Assembly (NCBI GenBank): GCA_051453625.1
Contig: JBOZIK010000001.1
Span: 201,599,582 to 201,624,148 of the forward strand
Direction: 5' to 3'
Origin: Welwitschia mirabilis
Lineage: Eukaryota; Gnetophyta; Gnetopsida; Welwitschiales
DNA length: 24,567 nt
The notes under the pieces were generated by a model. That model worked only from the letters and a program-made list of their open reading frames with translations, was not told where the DNA came from and ran no database searches. Both the position numbers and the translations under genes were made by a program. Below are positions 19,845 to 24,567 of the stretch, one piece after another. How positions within the stretch are numbered: position 1 is the stretch's first letter; each line of letters begins with the position of its first letter.

Positions 19845-20930
19845 TTCATACTATCATCGTGCACTAGATCTTTCACTGTGCGTATAATAGACTAATTATT
19901 GATAAATAGCTTAGTTGCTATAGTCTGCTTTAAGTTCACTACTTTCAGAAGTTTTCTTAACCATTTAATTTCTTTACATGCTTCTAATATAGCCATATAT
20001 TTTGCTTCTACAAGTAACAAAGTTATCACTCTCTAATACTTAAATCAGCAAAATAAAAATAATTCTTCTAAAAACATGACATATCTTACTATTAACAAGG
20101 AAGTTTTCAAGTGTGTAGTAAAGCTTGAGTTATAGTATTCTTTTAGGGTAAATTGATATTTTTATTGTATGTAATACCTAAGTCTTTTATTTTTGTTAAG
20201 GATCTTAGTACTCTCACAACAATGTTTAGATGACTAATCTTTGATGCATAAAGATATCAAGATAAGACACCAATCATGTATGGGATATTAGGTCTAGTAT
20301 TGATAACATAAATAAGACTATCAACTATCATTTTATGTTTAATATCATTTGTTAATTTTAAGTTTTCATTAGCATTAATTTTTTCATTTTGATCCAAAGA
20401 TATCACAATTTCTTTAGCATTTTCCAATCTAAATTTTTGAATTAAGTCTCTAGTATGCTTTATTTGAGTTAGTAATATTTCATTCGTTTCTTGTTTAATT
20501 TTTATAGTAGGGTATAATCTATCTAATCTTTGATATTAAATTTTAAATGTATTACTTAAAGCACTCTTTGTGTGGTTCACATCTAGTTTAATACTATTAG
20601 TTATTAACTTGTCATCTATATAAATTACTACATATCTAGATTTGTTTTCATTAGATTTGATGAAAAATATAGCATACACATCTTGATAATTACATAGTTT
20701 AAATTCAATAATAGTCAAGTAATTGATTAGTTTAGTGTAACATGCACTTAGAGATTGTTTTAGCTCATAAAGTGACTTAATTAGCTTGCATGCTTTCTTT
20801 TCCTTATGTTTCATTTTAAACCCTATGGTTGCATCATATATATTTTTTGTTTGAGTTATCCATTAAGAAAGGTAGTTTTAATATATAACTACTACATCTT
20901 CTATTCCTTCTTAGTTGCTAAGGAAAACAC
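19845..20930 (-). pseudogene. Ty1/copia reverse transcriptase-RNase H fragment
   Basis: Minus strand. The start of the RT is YIKTTFLNG (about 20860-20885) and IYMMQP, then a frame change into the 92-codon segment 20536-20814: CKLIKSLYELKQS, then VVIYIDDKLI with the catalytic YIDD box at 20611-20622. The later RT follows in pieces: LTQIKHTRDLIQKF, DSLIYVINTRPNIPYMIGVL, RVLRSLTKIKDLGITY. RNase H appears as VEAKYMAILEACKEIKWLRKLL (near 19960-20025), LFINN where the family has an Asp-Asn pair, and VKDLVHDDSM at the N run. RT before RNase H with this SLYELKQ motif is Ty1/copia. Integrase and gag are absent: the LTR of another copia element lies directly upstream at 20940. Stops and frameshifts disable it. 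Confidence 0.85.
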
Positions 20931-21663
20931 TAGTAGGATCGAGAATCCTAGGGGAAGGAATGCATAGCTTCTTTCAAAAACTTAAGCACAAATCTGAAAA
21001 TTAATCTATTTGAAACACAAGTTGCATATGAAAATAACCAATTCTAGAATGTGCATAAAATAATAGAATTCTGAAAATAAAAAATCAAAAGTAAAATGTA
21101 CAAACTACCAATTTTGACACAAGCTATATTTATAGTATTTCAGAAACTTCCCTACCCCAGTTTCGATGATCAGCTTCTCTCAAGCTAGATCCTAGATCTC
21201 TGTTACTCCACTAGGTATTCCAGGTTCAACTATAACCTTTACAAGAAAACTTTTCTAGGCTAAGTCTCAACCTTCATAATGGACTTTTTACGGCTTAATC
21301 TCAACCTATAGCACAAAATTTTTAATGCTAAGTATCAACCTCAAAAAATAATGGAAGTAATGTAGTGATTCCTTGATTGCACAAATATCACTCATTCTAA
21401 AATAGTACAATGATGGAGTTCTCCTTCTTTAATAATATATAATGTAGCTCTAGATCTGACTTTGAATGCAATACATGTGCCAATAGTAGATCTCCTCTAG
21501 TCAAATGTAAAGAAACTAAAATACAATAGTGACAGTAATATAAATACACAGCTTAATCTTTTAGATCCACAAGGATTTAGTCAAATACAAATGGTGCCAA
21601 AAGATTTCTTAGTTATCTATAGGTAGTTATTTGTAGTGGAAGGCTATTAGGTTTATTACAATT

Positions 21664-21676
21664 GATTTATATCTCC
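21664..21676 (-). promoter_or_regulatory. possible TATA box in LTR of element D
   Basis: The minus strand reads GGAGATATAAATC, downstream of the GGTCGACC array (taken as U3) and upstream of the presumed transcribed R/U5 part. Position and sequence fit a TATA box; nothing else confirms it. Confidence 0.35.
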
Positions 21677-21764
21677 AACAACTATAAATGGCTAGAAAAT
21701 AGCTAGTTAATAACTAGAAAATGGATACATAACATTTAGATAAATTTCTTTTCTGTGCAGTCTA

Positions 21765-22130
21765 GTCAACCCCATAAAAATTTAGTCGACCTCATGTGGT
21801 ACTATGAATTACATAGGTCGCCCGAGAGAAGACTTTAGTTACCTCAGGTTTTTACATCTCTAAGTTTAGTCGATCACATTTGGATCCGGTTGATCCTATT
21901 CTGAACGACCCCATCCTAGATTCGGTTGATCCCTTGTCTCTTGGTCTAGAACTACTGTCTGTTATGTTCTCAAATCCTGTCGACCCCTTGCCATTTGGTT
22001 CAGGGACACTGATTCTCTAGGTTATTGGTTCGATCGATCCCATCAAAATCTGGTCGATCCCTCTGGGCTTAGTTCATTTTCTCTTGACAACTTCAAGTGC
22101 GGTCGATGCCTTTAGGATCTAGTCGACCCC
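21765..22130. repeat. array of about twelve GGTCGACCC-like motifs
   Basis: Matches or near matches to (G/A)GT(C/T)GA(C/T)CCC lie at about 21765, 21785, 21817, 21868, 21888, 21903, 21923, 21979, 22030, 22052, 22101 and 22121. The core GTCGAC is palindromic. Three more lie at about 23118, 23136 and 23158, just past the end of pol. The stretch is far richer in G, C and CpG than the rest of the window. Its place in the presumed U3 suggests enhancer-like repeats, but this is inference. Confidence 0.75.
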
Positions 22131-22280
22131 TCTATAGGATAAAGCAATTAGGTAGGTTTTTGTTGCATATTTTGTTCCATCTTTTAACCTACACAAATTC
22201 ACATTCTTCTAAACAAAAGATACAACATCTGTTGTACAAGAGATATTAGTTTAACATCAATTAGCAAATATAATCTAATA

Positions 22281-22292
22281 ATCTTTTCCTTT
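22281..22292 (-). other. polypurine tract next to 3' LTR of element D
   Basis: The minus strand reads CATCAAAGGAAAAGAT immediately before TATTAGATTATA. The usual copia form is a G-rich purine run directly before TGTTGG; here G-to-A changes have altered both. It would prime plus-strand DNA synthesis. Confidence 0.6.
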
Positions 22293-23194
22293 GATGATAA
22301 TGACAAATAAATAAGTGATTTCAAAAGAAAACAAATTTAATCTATTTCACCAAATAAATTTGAGGCACATTATAATAAAAACTCCTCCTTTCACAAAGCC
22401 ATATGAACAACATTAAGAAAAGGGTAACATATTTCTAAAATAAACCATTTTCTCCTTTTTGACAAAACACTACATATGTTTGAAAAAATACTTTGAAAAC
22501 ACTACATTTTCTCTCCCTTTGACATCAATGGCAAAGAAAATATAATCTTTAAATATGTATCTAGAAATATTAAATTTTATTTCCCTATCCTGATACAATA
22601 TGTAAAAGTAATAATCCAAATATTAAACAAATTAAGGTATTTGAATAAACAAATTTTTGTGCTTTTAAATGTTACAAATTTTACTATGCATAATTTAAGA
22701 ATTAAGAAAACATAATGATAATCCAAATGTGATCAAGAATACTTATTGAATTAGATGACACAAATAGCAATTTTAAGTTTTCCAAAATAAGCACATATAA
22801 TTTCATACTACCAAATACCAAATGATATATGCTAAATGATGCAAAATGAGACAAAGATTATGCTAGAATATATAACTGATTTGCATTATAAGTAAAGAAA
22901 ATATGTCAATGAGATGATAATTTTCAAATGCATAATGTCCACAAGGAAAAAATGATAAGACAGAATAAAACATCAGAATATTCAAGAATCATAGATAAGA
23001 ATCCATAGAAAATATCAATAGATCAAACCAAATATGATAAAAGAACTAACGATCTTTTGTTTTACCGCTGTAACTATTACAGAACTTTTTAAGAGATCAG
23101 GAGACCAAGTATAAAATCAATCGACTAACATATTCCGGTCAACCAAATATCAAGTTTAGTCGACCACCCTTCACTTAACTACAGGACGGCTAGA
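22293..23194 (-). other. 3' untranslated region of copia element D with repeated PPT-like motifs
   Basis: Between the end of pol and the PPT. Minus-strand motifs TGTCAAAGGGAGAG (22511-22524), GTCAAAAAGGAGA (22451-22464) and GTGAAAGGAGGAGT (22381-22394) repeat the PPT pattern at 60-70-bp spacing. The phrase GCCATTGATGTCAAAGG near 22516-22532 is also typical of this position in related elements. No reading frame was recognised. Confidence 0.6.
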
Positions 23195-23606
23195 GAACCC
23201 CCAATTCATGTTTGAGGTGAATAAATGTATCAAAATTTAGGGGTTTAGTAAAAATATGTGCTAATTTTTGATCTGTAGAAAAAAATTCATAGATATATAA
23301 CCTTTTTCAACTTAATCACAAAGAAAATAGTGTCTAAGTTTAATATGCTTTATTTTTTAGTGCTAAACTAGATTTTTAGATATATTAATAGCACTAGTAT
23401 TATCACAGAAAATAGGAACTTATTTAAAAGTAATATCAAAATCTTTTAACATTTCTTTTATCTATAAAAGGTGAGTGAAACAACTTCTTATAGTAATATA
23501 TTTAGCTTCTGCAGTGGAGAGAGAAATGAAGTTTTATTTCTTACTTTCCCATCCAACTAGACATGAACCTAGAAGGAAGCAATTTCCACTTGTGCTTTTT
23601 CTATCA
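23195..23606 (-). pseudogene. RNase H / C-terminal pol of copia element D
   Basis: Minus strand, starting at the N run: DRKSTSGNCFLLGSCLVGW, ESKK, a stop, LSTAEAKYI, IKEMLKDFDITFK, VPIFCDNTSAINISKNLV with the RNase H Asp at 23402-23404, KIKHIKLRHYFL, VEKGYISMNF and IFTKPLNF, ending near HELGVL and a stop. This is the standard Ty1/copia RNase H and pol tail, where TKHIDIRHHF- and ADIFTKPL-like motifs close the polyprotein. Stops after ESKK and NLV sit where Gln is usual, and the one after THLL where Trp is. The order matches the RT part on the other side of the N run. Confidence 0.9.
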
Positions 23607-24255
23607 NNNNNNNNNNNNNNNNNNNNNNNNNNNNNNNNNNNNNNNNNNNNNNNNNNNNNNNNNNNNNNNNNNNNNNNNNNNNNNNNNNNNNNNNNNNNNN
23701 NNNNNNNNNNNNNNNNNNNNNNNNNNNNNNNNNNNNNNNNNNNNNNNNNNNNNNNNNNNNNNNNNNNNNNNNNNNNNNNNNNNNNNNNNNNNNNNNNNNN
23801 NNNNNNNNNNNNNNNNNNNNNNNNNNNNNNNNNNNNNNNNNNNNNNNNNNNNNNNNNNNNNNNNNNNNNNNNNNNNNNNNNNNNNNNNNNNNNNNNNNNN
23901 NNNNNNNNNNNNNNNNNNNNNNNNNNNNNNNNNNNNNNNNNNNNNNNNNNNNNNNNNNNNNNNNNNNNNNNNNNNNNNNNNNNNNNNNNNNNNNNNNNNN
24001 NNNNNNNNNNNNNNNNNNNNNNNNNNNNNNNNNNNNNNNNNNNNNNNNNNNNNNNNNNNNNNNNNNNNNNNNNNNNNNNNNNNNNNNNNNNNNNNNNNNN
24101 NNNNNNNNNNNNNNNNNNNNNNNNNNNNNNNNNNNNNNNNNNNNNNNNNNNNNNNNNNNNNNNNNNNNNNNNNNNNNNNNNNNNNNNNNNNNNNNNNNNN
24201 NNNNNNNNNNNNNNNNNNNNNNNNNNNNNNNNNNNNNNNNNNNNNNNNNNNNNNN
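23607..24255. other. run of N, 649 bases, inside copia RT
   Basis: Unknown sequence. It runs from just after [10 protein letters not shown] (RT) to just before DRKSTSG (RNase H), hiding the YVDD box and the rest of RT. The two flanks lie in one frame across the stated length. Confidence 0.99.
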
Positions 24256-24567
24256 ATCCATATAAAGCTTTCTTAAGCTTATACACATGATCAGATTTGT
24301 AGGGATCAATAAAACCTTGTGGTTGTTTAACATAAACTTCTTCAATTAATGATCCATTCAAAAAAGCACCTTTTACATCTATTGATAAACTTTGAAGTTC
24401 TTAAAATCTGTAAAAGATAAATACATTCTAATGCTGTCTAACCTTGCAAGAAGAGTGAAAGTATCTCCTAAATCAATTCCTTTTATTTGGTTGTAGCCTT
24501 GAGCTACAAGTCTTATTTTGTTTTTTATAACATTGTTTTCTTCATCACACTTGTTCTTAAAGATCCA
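24256..24567 (-). pseudogene. N-terminal reverse transcriptase of copia element D
   Basis: Minus strand from the right edge: [58 protein letters not shown], then a one-base frameshift near 24377, then [42 protein letters not shown] up to the N run. The W-(V/I)-F-K and RLVAQGY motifs open the Ty1/copia RT, and D in IDVKGAF is the first catalytic Asp. Integrase and gag would lie to the right of the window. One frameshift is the only clear lesion in this part, so it is better preserved than its neighbours. Confidence 0.9.

Larger units (their letters stand above)
20940..22280 (-). repeat. 3' LTR of copia element D
   Basis: The left edge (minus-strand 5' end) is set at 22280, just after the PPT, where TATTAGATTATA stands in place of the usual TGTTGGATTATA start, again by G-to-A change. 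The right edge is near 20940, where CCCCTAGGATTCTCGATCC is followed directly by RT-coding sequence of the other fragment. Inside are a GGTCGACC-like motif array (21765-22130), a TATA-like GATATAAATC (21664-21673) and a series of GGTTGAGAxTTA/GCC stretches near 21250-21310 typical of the transcribed part of such LTRs. Only one LTR copy is in the window, so the boundaries are inferred. Confidence 0.55.
20940..24567 (-). mobile_element. Ty1/copia element D (Sirevirus-like), 3' half, cut by window edge
   Basis: Minus strand: pol from the right edge to about 23195, a 0.9-kb 3' untranslated stretch with repeated purine tracts, a PPT at 22281-22292 and an LTR to about 20940. Several PPT-like motifs and palindromic repeats in U3 are known features of plant Sireviruses, which is why I suggest that group; motif resemblance alone does not prove it. 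It sits directly against the older copia fragment 19845-20930 in the same orientation, so it may have inserted into or recombined with it. It is better preserved and GC-richer than its surroundings. Confidence 0.7.

Noticed and set aside
19295-19876. 193-codon minus-strand frame across the first N run
   Set aside because: Nearly all of it is N. Only the first ten or so residues (KDLVHDDSM) are real and belong to the copia RNase H.
23475-24290. Long plus-strand frames across the second N run
   Set aside because: They are open only because N codons carry no stops. The minus strand has clear copia RT and RNase H motifs on both sides.
1-24567. CRISPR array, bacterial operon or phage-defence island
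   Set aside because: No short repeats with regular spacers, no ribosome binding sites and no bacterial genes. All recognisable proteins are plant-type retrotransposon relics.

Overview
This window looks like repeat-derived nuclear DNA from a flowering plant. The sequence is strongly AT-rich and holds no intact gene. Almost everything recognisable is decayed LTR retrotransposon: Ty3/gypsy elements resembling the plant Athila lineage, then Ty1/copia elements. The plant assignment rests on these families and on the shape of the pol proteins; no host gene was found to narrow the species. Two runs of N (19318-19844 and 23607-24255) are unsequenced or masked.

Layout. (1) 1-4210, minus strand: the 5' part of Athila-like element A (LTR, primer binding site, leader, gag, protease), running off the left edge. 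(2) 4290-7650, plus strand: a separate Athila-like pol relic (protease, reverse transcriptase, RNase H, integrase) with two internal tandem duplications, followed by about 1.2 kb of non-coding DNA. (3) 8860-16490, minus strand: Athila-like element B/C, nearly complete in order (5' LTR, PBS, leader, gag, protease, RT, RNase H, integrase, 3' LTR) but truncated in its 5' LTR and deleted in gag and RT. Elements A and B/C belong to one family: 1-2958 aligns with about 13017-15749, and three LTR copies align (2959-4210, 8860-10107, 15750-16490). (4) 16491-19317: AT-rich DNA with no recognisable gene, carrying three short tandem repeat arrays. (5) 19845-20930, minus: a degenerate Ty1/copia RT-RNase H fragment. 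(6) 20940-24567, minus: a second, better preserved Ty1/copia element resembling the Sirevirus group, with pol, several polypurine-tract-like motifs and a 3' LTR bearing a dense array of GGTCGACC-like motifs.

Function and decay. These parts once formed self-copying units: gag for the particle, protease to cut the polyprotein, RT/RNase H for cDNA and integrase for insertion. None looks active. Reading frames are broken by stops and frameshifts, many of the stops lie where a Gln (CAA/CAG) codon is expected, and the PBS and PPT sites differ from the family form mostly by C-to-T and G-to-A changes. This is the usual signature of long-methylated, silenced plant repeats. I found no support for a new defence, CRISPR, operon or other novel system. 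The most interesting points are the GGTCGACC array, the repeated PPT-like motifs, the reciprocal Gln-to-stop differences between sister copies, the tandem duplications inside pol, and an N run whose length appears to match the missing copia RT.
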